64,000 bases of DNA from Cannabis sativa (lineage: Eukaryota > Streptophyta > Magnoliopsida > Rosales > Cannabaceae). The stretch is from assembly GCF_029168945.1 (NCBI RefSeq), contig NC_083603.1:41106396-41170395 (forward strand). The letters are read 5' to 3'. Shown piece after piece: positions 54,729-64,000 of this stretch. Below the pieces are notes generated by a model. That model saw only the letters and a list, made by a program, of their open reading frames with translations, was not told where the DNA came from and did no database searches. Made by a program: the position numbers and the translations under genes. Each line of letters starts with the position of its first letter. The stretch's first letter is position 1.

Positions 54729-56193
54729 TTAAAACTCATAAATGTTCCATTCTGTTAGATAAAATGTCTTTAAAGAAGGAGAAATCCACAGCAAAGAATC
54801 CTTCAACTCTAATTCCCTTTCTCGATTGCATTGAATAAAAACTCGAATATTCTCCCAATTAACCAAAGGAGAATGACATACTCTCTTCATGTATTCTGGA
54901 AAGATAAGAACCTTCATGTACAGAATTAAGAAAATGTATTAAGATATTAAATATATGGTAAATAGCCTAATTAATTAATAATATAAACTTGTAATAAACA
55001 AAACATACCTCAGGTGAGTCAACATGCAGGCTTATCGTTTTCCATGGACAATTGAGATTTGAAAAAAAATTCATCAAACTAAGAAACCAATTTTTGTCAT
55101 AGTTCTCTGGCTCGTCAAGAATTATGAATGTTCCATTCAACAAATTGGATGACTCCACCATTGATATACTAATATTGGTATAGCCATTGTACCAAAATGA
55201 TTCTAATTTTGGAGCTGACTCAATTACAACAATAATTTCATCTTGATTCAACCAAATTAACTTGAAACTTTTTAAGTGCTGATTCGAGATTTTGATGTGC
55301 TCCAACCCCACCTTATGACTATATTCCAAAGCTAAATTCTCAAGGAGAGGAAGGTTTGAAATAACATATTCTACTAATGACGACTCGCTCATTCGCCAAT
55401 CAAAATTCAAAGTGAGATTTGTGATTGCCTTGCATACTGAGAAATTTACTTTGTCAAAGTAAACATCTTCTAGTACCAAAGATTCAAGATTTACTGCTTC
55501 AATTTGCCCCACCATAATCTTAGGTTGGTGAATTTCCAAGAACTTGAGGCTTAAACTACGTATGTTAAGCTCGAGATCATCAGTACTTAAAGCACAACAA
55601 TGTAACTGCAAATTCTCAAGGGAAGGAGAGCCCAACAACAGTTTATCTACCACATCACTATCAGGAAGATGAACACTTTCCAATGACAATGATTTCAAAG
55701 ATGGAAAACTAAATGAGTAATGACAATCCAACCTCACCTTACTCAACTTCAACATAGTCAAATATACTGCATTGACTGTTTGAGGTAAGCAGTACCAACC
55801 ATTAGTGAAATTTATACTTATCTCCTTAAATTTATTCTCAACTGCGAAAGCTAACCATTTATCTATGTGATCATCTTGACTAGTATCATACCAATACATC
55901 TTAAGCTTAAAACTAGTGATGAGTGAATAGCTCATTAAAGACATTCCTCTTTTGTGATGTTTCAAAAAATTGTCTACAAAATTGCAGAACTTTTTAGTGT
56001 CTGATAATGTAAGATCAGAGAAAGAGAGAGTGGGGACTGAATACCAGATGAGTTTCCAACGCTTTGAAAGGAGCATTGTTGGAACCAAATCCTTACTAGT
56101 GGGAAGAAAAGAGAGGATGTGTGTAATGATTGCATCAGGTAGTTTCGAAATCCTGTCCTCCTCTTGAGTCAATTTAACTCTTTTTTCAGCCAT
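54729..56193 (-). CDS. F-box/LRR/FBD protein 1
   Basis: Two exons on the minus strand: 56193-55009 (395 codons) and 54911-54729 (60 codons plus stop), joined in phase 0 by a GT-AG intron (GTATGT donor), 455 aa. The N-terminal F-box (R-I-S-K-L-P-D-A-I-I, then L-S-K-R-W) should bind SKP1 in an SCF ubiquitin ligase. The middle is LRR-like, with F-S-F-P-S-L-K-S-L-S-L, L-L-L-G-S-P-S-L-E and similar repeats. The C-terminus is an FBD domain spanning the splice. A 5' UTR intron is likely: donor CAAGTAAGC near 56310, acceptor TTGCTGTTGCAG near 56218. Substrate unknown; this family is very large and fast-evolving in plants. Confidence 0.88.
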
Positions 56194-56339
56194 GAAAGTT
56201 GGTAATTATGGATTGAAGACTGCAACAGCAAAGAGAAGAACACAAGAAAAAAAAAACAGAGAAGTGAAAGTGATCAGTAGAGAGTAGAGAGTGGTTGATT
56301 GATGCTTACTTGTTGTTGGTCTGAGTTTAGGTTGAAGAA

Positions 56340-59144
56340 GAACACTTCTCTCTCAACAACTTTAACAAGTATTTAAAATGGAAGTCCTAAGTGGAGGGAT
56401 GGAGAATCCATTTGTTTAATCCTCCAAAATCTCTACTTTCATTGTTTTTCTTTAATTACATTTATTCCCTACTAAAATATTATTAATTGAGTATTTGTTA
56501 TGGGGAAAGTGTTAAAATAGGTAGGAATATGACTATGTGGTGTAATTTTTTATGTGATAATTTAGTGAGTCTCACAAAATTTTAGTGGGTAATACGAACA
56601 TTTTTGTACACTAGTTTCAGATTACCCTCCATTTCAACTCCACTCACAAATTTTTAAAAAATTCAATAATCAAAACAAATTGCCCCCTAATATGTTTACT
56701 AATAAGTAATGAGAATCAATAGTAAGGTAATCATTCATTTACATTTATTTATTTACATCATTAAAATTAAAAAATGGAGAATTTGATTAAATATGGGAGA
56801 AAAGAAAGGGAGAACTTGCCTTACCAATTTTGTAAGAAATGTCATTAAGGATAATGTATTTTAATTATTTTTATTGTATTTTTATATATAATGACAATTT
56901 TGTCCTTTAAAATATGTCTTACAAAATAACTACCATTTAATTCAAAATGGCAATTTAGTCAATTTAAGCATTCTGATTACGTTTCCTAATAAAGTAAACA
57001 AGATAAATTACAACTATTCTATTTCCAAAAAAAATTGGTAAACAACATATTACAAATATTGATTCCGATTATTTTTCATTTATTCTTTTACATTTCTTCA
57101 TTAATTTATTCCGATTCTGATTACTGTATAGTAAACATGCCAAGTTTTAGCAAGATTAATTTATGATAAGTCATTTATTCCTTGGTGCATATTGATTAGA
57201 AGTTTTGGCAAGATTGAAACTAAAAAGCAAGTTAAGCGAATTTGGGAGTGGAATTGAAATGTTGATTTGCTTTTCTTATCCAGTTTGATTTAGGCTCATC
57301 CAATCACACATAAAAACTGATTAAACTTGTTTCGGTATGGCAACTTTTTTTTGTTTTTTAATTTTTAACTTCAAGATAATGTAATTTCATATCCTAATAG
57401 ACAGAAAGTGGTCATCTAGACAAAAATTGCAGTACCTAAAATTTGAAGTGAGATCATGTTCAACCAAGTTTTTATTTTTTAATTTTATAGTACCAATACT
57501 CATACTTTTTCTTTTTCACTTTCAATTCAAGTAAGGCTTGTTTACAGTTCTTTTATTAACTTTATTTCAAGGGAAACGCTATTCTAATCAATATTTTGCC
57601 GTGATATATTATATCAAGCCATTTCTAATTACTTTCTAGTAAGTAATCCACATTTTAAATGAACTCTTACATTGCATAAAACATATAAAATCACTCGCAT
57701 TATCTCTTTTAAAATATCTAATAATTCTTTAAAATAGAAAAGAAAAGGTCTAAATATATCATACATATTTTTTTTAAAGCAATGAATATTGCTTCTTTAT
57801 ATATAGAGAAGCACTATTCATGTTTTAAACTTATTTTATTAATATTTTGTTTATTCCATATATGAATATTTGTGTATAGATTAATAATATATATTTAAAA
57901 TGAATAAATATCATATTTTAATGAAATAGAAAAAGTAATGTATGATGTAATGTAAAAGTTTGAGATAAAATAAAAATAAAAAATGTAGTTCTAAAGATAT
58001 ATTTTAAAAGATAGAGTAAAGAAGCTATGTGAGTGCTATAGCATAAGTTTCTTATAATTTGACAGTAATAAATTAAAGAACAAAAAATAGAAGTGACAAA
58101 ACTAAATTAAGAAGAGTACAACGTTAGTGTGGTTATCTAACAGAAATTGTTCGTTTAACGATTTTTTTTTTCGTGAAAGTTAATAGTTAAAACTAACACC
58201 ATTAAATCAATCAATTACTTATTTTTTTTAAAAAAAAATAGTTTTAAATATTTAAATATAATTTAAACGTATCAAAATATTAAGATAATTATTTTTTATA
58301 TATATATTAATTTTAATTTTAATTTAAATTAAATGTTAATTTAATTAATTAATTAATTTATTAATTTATATTGCTAGTTTATATTATTTAAAATATCAAA
58401 ACTTATTTATTTAATAAAATTAATTAGATATATTCTTTTACAAATATATTTAAAATTAAATTAAATTTTATATATTTAAAAAATATAATTGAATTGTATT
58501 AGATTTAATTTTATTATTATTATTAATATTTAAATCAATAATTAGCTAATAATAATACCGAGTAACATTATATATTGTTTGGCTAAGTTTCTATTTTGCA
58601 TATAGCTATAAGTATAAGATAAGTATAATTTTTAATTTATTTTTACTGTTTAGATAACTATTATTTGAAAACTTTTTTTTTTTAAAAATGTAAATTGTTT
58701 TTCAAAATATTTGGATATCATTAAAAAAAGATCTTTTACAAGTAAATTAGGAATAATGTAAATTATTTTAATTTTTAAAATAACTTCTCAAAACTCTTTT
58801 TTGGAGAAGCTATAAATTCTAATTTCTTCCAAAATGACTTAATTTTATTCTAATTTTAAAAGGGCTTTTTTAATTTTAATTCTAAAAGTTAAAAAAGAAG
58901 TTATAGAATATAAAGTTGCAAATATTCTCATTATGATCTAACATTATATACGACTAAACTACATAACTTCTTGGCAGTTCCAATCTACATAACATTATAT
59001 AAAGTTGCAAATATTCTCATTATGATCTCACAAACCAAACTCAAAAGTAGAACTCTTCAGCAAATTAGCTCTAAACTACATAACTTCTTGGCAGTTCCAA
59101 TCTACAATTTAAAGTATCCTATCCAAAGTAAACATGCCAATTCA
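56340..59144. other. Spacer between the two F-box genes
   Basis: No gene. The left part (from 56340) is the promoter side of F-box gene 1. About 57420-57710 and 58900-59144 match the reverse complement of the F-box fragment's 3' flank (42729-43312 and 47895-48025). The stretch between them, about 57750-58900, is extremely AT-rich and absent from the other locus, so it may be inserted DNA. Confidence 0.55.
58911..59106. repeat. Interleaved direct repeats in the 3' flank of F-box gene 2
   Basis: TAAAGTTGCAAATATTCTCA and the following bases occur at 58911 and 59000. CTAAACTACATAACTTCTTG and the following bases occur at 58954 and 59071. The two repeats alternate, so a local partial duplication with rearrangement is likely. 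Confidence 0.85.
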
Positions 59145-60707
59145 TTAAAGTGTTGAAAAGCAACAAGTAGATGGCCTTTCCGGTAGAAAACGTAAAGATG
59201 GCCCTTGCCCTTGCTTTATAGATATAACCATTAAAGAAGGACAAGCCCACAACATAGACTCTTTCAAGTGTGATTTCTTTTCTAGTTTACGATTAGTGAA
59301 AACCCTAAGATGCTCCAAATTAACTAAAGGAGAACGACATATATTCTTCATTTTCTCTGGGAATATGAGGGCCTTTCATGTAAAGAACAAAGCAAATGTA
59401 TTAGAATATCAATATAGACAAATAATATAAGCTTGAAATAACAACATAGAATCAAAGAGAAAGAAAAGAAGTCAGAAACATACCTTTTCTGAGTCAATAT
59501 GCATGCTCAACATATTCCAGGAGCAATTGAGATTTACAAGAAAATTCATCATATCGATAAACCAATCTGAGTCATATTTCTTAAACGGATCAACAATAAT
59601 GAAATTTCCGTCCAACAAATTGGATGACTGTATTGATATACTACTATAGATATTTCCTTTATAACGAAAGGATGCTAATTTTGGAGCTTCAATTATTACT
59701 CTTCTAAGTCTTCTTACATCCTTTATAAAACTAGTAAACCTCAACCTTAAACTTTTCAAGTGATGATTGGAAATTTTAAGGTGCCTCAATGGCAACACAT
59801 TTGAACTGGCCAAGGTCAAATTCTCAAGTTGATGAAGGTTTGAAATTAGATATTCTAACGATGGCGACTCTTCTGAACCAAAATCACAAAACAATACGAG
59901 ATTTCTAATTGCCTTGCATACAGAGAAATTTGTTTTTTCAAAGGGAACACCATATAGTTCTAAAGATTCAAGATTTATCACTTCAATTTGTAATGCTGTA
60001 TCACAAGGCAATGTAATTTGCAAGAACTTGATGCTTGAATTGTGTATGTGGAGATGATCCGGATAAGGACGTAAACGACATAGCTGCAAACTCTCAAGGG
60101 AAGGGGAACCCAACAACAACTTTTCTACCACATCACTATCAGCAAGCTGAACATAAAGCAACGACAACGATTTCAAGGATGGAAAACTAAAGGAGTAACG
60201 AGAATCCAACTCCAAATAACTCAACTCTAAACTAGTCAAGTGTTTTGCATTGAGTACTAGAGTTTTAGGCAAGCGGTAGTAGTAAAATTGATTATCTTTA
60301 CTCTCTATGCCCAAACAAAGGTTTATTTTCTGAAGCTTATTGTCAACTGCAAAAGCTAACCATTTGTCTAAGCGGTCAACTAAACTTCTATCATAGAAAT
60401 ACATTTTAAGCTCAAAACTAGTTACCATCGATTCAGGGACAAAGTGCCTAACTATGTTACGGTGTTCCAAACACTTGTCCACAAAATGGAAGAACTCTTC
60501 CTGGAAATGATTTTCAGTATTGGAGAAAGAGAGTTTAGGGACGAAATACCACATGAGTTTCCAACGTTTTGAAAGGAGGCAAGTCCGAACCACATCCTTA
60601 GTCGGAAGAAATGACAGTATGTGTATTATGACAAAATTGGGTAGTTTCGAAATTCTATCCTCCTCCTCTTCAACCACCATCATCATTGATCTCGTTCTCT
60701 TACCCAT
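59145..60707 (-). CDS. F-box/LRR/FBD protein 2
   Basis: Minus strand, exons 60707-59484 and 59372-59145, joined in phase 0 at a GTATGT donor and AG acceptor; about 483 aa. F-box R-I-S-K-L-P-N-F-V-I-I-H with L-S-K-R-W; LRR-like middle (Y-S-F-S-F-P-S-L-K-S-L-S-L, L-L-L-G-S-P-S-L-E); FBD domain across the splice (A-L-I-F-P-E-K-M). I start at M-G-K-R (60707) rather than the upstream in-frame ATG at 60743: that ATG lies before a strong acceptor (TTCTTTCCACAG, ending about 60719), paired with a CAACAGGTAAGT donor near 60866, so the first 12 codons are probably in a 5' UTR intron. Likely an SCF substrate receptor, paralogous to gene 1; substrate unknown. Confidence 0.87.
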
Positions 60708-60996
60708 AAATGATCTGTGGAAAGAACCAACAAATTGATTCATATAATACTAATACTAGACCTTTTTTTTCTACAGAAATTAAGGATTTACGAAATATAT
60801 TCATTAATGATTCCAGAATCAAATTCCTTAAGAAAAAAAAAAAAGATAGAATCTTTATACTTACCTGTTGTAGCCAGGTGCACCAGTAAATTTTTACTGT
60901 AAAGATTTGGGTAAGTGAAGAGGAAATTAGGGTTTACGTTGAAGAGAAAGAACAACAACACCACTTTCACTCAAGATTTAAAAGAGAAGAAGATGG

Positions 60997-61013
60997 CACG
61001 TGTGTTTCACGTG
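60997..61013 (-). promoter_or_regulatory. Paired G-boxes upstream of F-box gene 2
   Basis: Two perfect CACGTG palindromes (60997-61002 and 61008-61013), spaced 11 bp start to start, about 300 bp upstream of the chosen ATG. G-boxes bind bZIP and bHLH factors; paired ACGT elements often act together in abscisic acid or light responses. Role here inferred. Confidence 0.5.
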
Positions 61014-61019
61014 TTGCTT

Positions 61020-62868
61020 TTAATTACAAGTTGTATGGAGAGTAAAGTAAAATTTTAATGTTAATTTTGATATGTAGACATATTTACTTTTAGGTATATT
61101 AATATAAAATTTAATTACTTATTCAAATTAAATAAAAATATTAATTAGTTCGATTGGATGTTGAATGTATTAAATTTTTGGATATTTTATTTAACATTCG
61201 GTCTGATTCAATTGGATATTTAAAAATAACATCTAATCCAATCCGATCATAATTACATATTCAATAATTGGCGATCAATTATTATTAAATTAGATAGATT
61301 TATGCACCTTAGTTACATTACATCTTCCTTTACACAATTTTTTTTAAAGCAATGAGGAATATGATTGACGACCAATTAATGTCATTTCGGCTAGATGACT
61401 ATACATCTAAAAAAAAATAATAGACAATCATGGTTTGCTATAATGGTGTGCAAGTTGGACCACTGTACAGAGCTTAGAAAAATAAAGAGTCTAATATATT
61501 TTTTATTTAATATCCCGTTTTTAATGAACTTAACTTTTGAAGAGGTTAACAATTTGTCATTAGTCACTTTCATCTCAATTTTCAAAGCTCATTTTCAATT
61601 CTATTAATGCTTTTAAGCAAAAAAAAAAAAAATCATTATTGCTATTTATTATTTTTTTCAAACCTTTTATATTCTTTTTTTCTAATTATTTTTTATTTTA
61701 TTGGAATCAATAACAATTTTTATAAATAGTTGAAGCTTTTTAGTGTTTTGTAAAATATATAAGTGAATGGTAATATTTAAAAATATTATTTATAAATTGC
61801 ATTTTTTTTTTTTTGTAATGACCCAATTTTAAAATTAGAGCAGAGCCTCCAAAATATTTAAGATGTCCCTGTAGACAATCATCTAGCCAAATAAGTTATT
61901 TATACAATTAAAGAATATGTACAACTAATCCATGTGCAGCCACAATAATCAATCAATATTTATGGATCAAGGATACTCTTGTAAATCTAGATTACTTATT
62001 TGTTACATCATCTAACAATGATCTTAGATCACAAGATAAAAAAATATCTCCTATCAAAAGCAAACACAATTGCTAAGGGTCAACAAATTGCGAGACAATA
62101 TGCTTAAATTATTGAAAAACTTAATCTTTCACTCTTAAGTTTCTACTCCCTCTAAAAATTCCAAATAAAAATAAGATGTTCCAAACTTCATAAAATATAT
62201 AAAAAAAAATTAACAACTAATCACTAAAAATTATTTTTAATGATACTAAAAAAATACCATAAAAAAATATTAAAAAATATTGTTCTCTAACACAATAACC
62301 ATATCTTCAAAGTGGCCAAAATTTTAAAATTTTCATTCTAATAACTCTATAACTTTAATAACTAAAATCTACCTCACGTATATTTAATATGATAAAATTT
62401 AGAAGGAAAATTTTTAAAACTAACCTAATAAGTTAATACAATATAATATATCTAAAATTTATCATTGAAAAATACTAGAGAATCATTACAATTTTTTCAA
62501 ATAACTAATAAAATAATCAATTTATAAAAGAGAAAGCTTAGAAAAAAATAAAATATAGTAGAAACATCAATCAAATACATGTATAAAAAACTTTTTTTGA
62601 ACTGACAAAATTAGAACTTGTAACTTCACACACAATAACAAAATAGTGTTCACAAAGAATGTGAAATCAAAACATGCTGTAAATCTTTGACTTTCAATTT
62701 TTTAAGTATTATTGTCATTAATTTTTTCAACCCTCTCACCTTACCAAATACTAATCATGAAACAACGACTTGAACAAAGTCAACATAGGCAGCCATGCGA
62801 AAACCTGTTTGTTTCTCTTCCAACTTCAATTTCTATCTGAAACACAGCACAGTTACACCTTACAAGCA
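61020..62868. other. Spacer between F-box gene 2 and the S-domain kinase
   Basis: AT-rich, no gene or clear transposon ends seen. The right end should contain the promoter of the receptor kinase. Confidence 0.45.
62687..62783 (+). promoter_or_regulatory. Two W-box-type motifs upstream of the S-domain kinase
   Basis: TTGACT at 62687-62692 and AGTCAA (TTGACT on the other strand) at 62778-62783, within 185 bp of the ATG. WRKY factors bind such motifs; short motifs like this also arise by chance. Confidence 0.3.
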
Positions 62869-64000
62869 ATGACCAACCTTGCTTTTCTCCATATCATTCT
62901 TCTTCTTTTCTTCTGTAAATATTCAATAGCTCAACTTAAGACGATTACTCAAAACCAATCTCTCAACGACGATGGAAAATCTCTGGTTTCTAAAGAAGAA
63001 AGGTTTGAGCTTGGCTTCTTCAGTCCAGGAAAATCCAGTAATCGTTATCTAGGAATTTGGTACAAAAACATCCCAAGATCTGTCACTACGGTTTGGGTTG
63101 CAAATAGATGCAACCCCATCAACACTTCATCTGGGAAGCTTTCTGTTAACAACCATGGCGGTATTGAGCTTTCAGATGGAAAAGGAAGTGTCTTTTGGTC
63201 TTTCAACTTAACTAAAGAGGCCAAGAAACCCAAATTAGAGCTCCTAGATTCTGGGAATCTTGTTGTGACAGATGAGGAAGACTCCAACCCAGAAAATTAC
63301 TTGTGGCAAAGCTTTGACTATCCTACAGATACTTTGTTACCGGGCATGAAATTGGGATGGGACATGAAAACGGGTAGAAAGTGGGAACTAAGTGCATGGA
63401 AAAACCCAGATGATCCCTGTTCTGGAGAATTATCTTTGGATATTGGTAGGGATGAAAAAAATAGTAACAATGATGACTACCCAGAATTAGTTTTTCATAA
63501 GAAAAAAGCTGTCTTTTTTCGATCTGGGCCATGGAATGGTTTATATTTCAGTGGTATTCCTTATTTTCAGTCTAATTCACTTTTTAATTTCTCTGTCACA
63601 GACAAAGATTTGGAAGTTTATTTCAGTTACAACTTAAAGAATAGTTCAACAATATCAAGCATAGTTTTGAATGCAGCAAAAAGCACCTTGGCCCATTTAA
63701 CATGGGTTGAAAGTGAGCAATTATGGGACTCAAATTTCTCAATTCCTTCTGATGCTTGTGACATTTACAATGTGTGTGGAGCTAATGCTAATTGCATCAT
63801 AAATAGTGTTCCAATATGTGGATGCCTAAGGGGTTTCAAACCCAAGAATGTGAAAGAATGGGATATAATGGATTGGTCTAATGGATGTGTAAGATCGATA
63901 TCAACAGAGTGTGACACCAAGATGGTAAATGGGTTTATGAAATTATCTGGTTTGAAATTGCCAGATACTAGAAATGCATGGGTGGATAAAGATACAAGTT
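62869..64000 (+). CDS. S-domain (G-type lectin) receptor-like kinase, N-terminal part (runs off right edge)
   Basis: Frame open from ATG at 62869 to the window end, 377 codons, no intron so far. Order: signal peptide (I-I-L-L-L-F-F-C, cleavage near I-A-Q-L); B-lectin domain (F-E-L-G-F-F-S-P-G, L-G-I-W-Y-K, V-W-V-A-N-R, L-L-D-S-G-N-L-V); S-locus glycoprotein domain (L-W-Q-S-F-D-Y-P-T-D-T, R-S-G-P-W-N-G); EGF-like region with regular cysteines (C-D-I-Y-N-V-C-G); start of a PAN domain (W-S-N-G-C-V-R). The transmembrane and kinase parts should follow outside the window. Many such receptors act in defence or recognition at the plasma membrane; ligand unknown. An odd residue: A-N-R-C-N-P where the family almost always has A-N-R-D/E-x-P. 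Confidence 0.88.
   Translation, partial: MTNLAFLHIILLLFFCKYSIAQLKTITQNQSLNDDGKSLVSKEERFELGFFSPGKSSNRYLGIWYKNIPRSVTTVWVANRCNPINTSSGKLSVNNHGGIELSDGKGSVFWSFNLTKEAKKPKLELLDSGNLVVTDEEDSNPENYLWQSFDYPTDTLLPGMKLGWDMKTGRKWELSAWKNPDDPCSGELSLDIGRDEKNSNNDDYPELVFHKKKAVFFRSGPWNGLYFSGIPYFQSNSLFNFSVTDKDLEVYFSYNLKNSSTISSIVLNAAKSTLAHLTWVESEQLWDSNFSIPSDACDIYNVCGANANCIINSVPICGCLRGFKPKNVKEWDIMDWSNGCVRSISTECDTKMVNGFMKLSGLKLPDTRNAWVDKDTS

Overview
The window is nuclear DNA of a flowering plant, almost certainly a eudicot. It is AT-rich, has GT-AG introns, and carries plant-only families: LRR-VIII-2 and S-domain receptor kinases, a P-class PPR protein, F-box/FBD proteins, RING-H2 proteins, Ty1/copia and plant LINE elements, a Helitron and many MITEs. 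No species marker is visible. No bacterial-type operon, CRISPR array or tRNA gene was found.

Layout. (1) 1-18.6 kb is a tandem segmental duplication of a unit holding the 3' part of a large NO VEIN/sacsin-like gene, a RING-H2 gene A (very Asp-rich) and a RING-H2 gene B. The copy-to-copy junction is at 10548/10549. The outer genes (left NOV-like gene, which runs off the left edge, and right RING B) look whole. The two genes at the junction are truncated: RING B copy 1 is a pseudogene and NOV-like copy 2 lacks its N-terminal half. A 3,050-bp Helitron sits only in copy 1, and copy 2 keeps the exact empty site. (2) 18.6-27.4 kb is gene-poor: a MITE nested in a MITE, a G+C-rich patch, a Mutator-like MITE, a 1.9-kb solo LTR and a foldback element. 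(3) 27.4-34.0 kb is a complete 24-exon LRR-malectin receptor kinase of 1,031 aa, with transposon debris in introns 2, 4 and 19. (4) 34.8-51.2 kb is a nest of insertions. An F-box/FBD gene fragment is split by a young copia element (LTRs with no difference found, 5-bp target duplication, but broken gag-pol and no RT core), followed by a LINE with one nonsense codon and an old copia remnant. (5) 52.0-60.7 kb holds an intact mitochondrial-type PPR gene and two F-box/LRR/FBD genes on the minus strand. (6) 62.9 kb to the right edge is the first part of an S-domain (G-type lectin) receptor kinase.

Functionally this is a patchwork of surface receptors (LRR-malectin RLK, S-domain RLK), ubiquitin-ligase components (RING-H2 and F-box) and an organelle RNA-binding PPR protein. 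These are fast-evolving plant families, and nothing in the sequence shows that they form one pathway. The most distinctive items are the duplication junction with its inactivated inner genes, the Helitron with an exact empty site, the RING pair sharing an N-terminal region I do not recognise, and the young but defective copia element.
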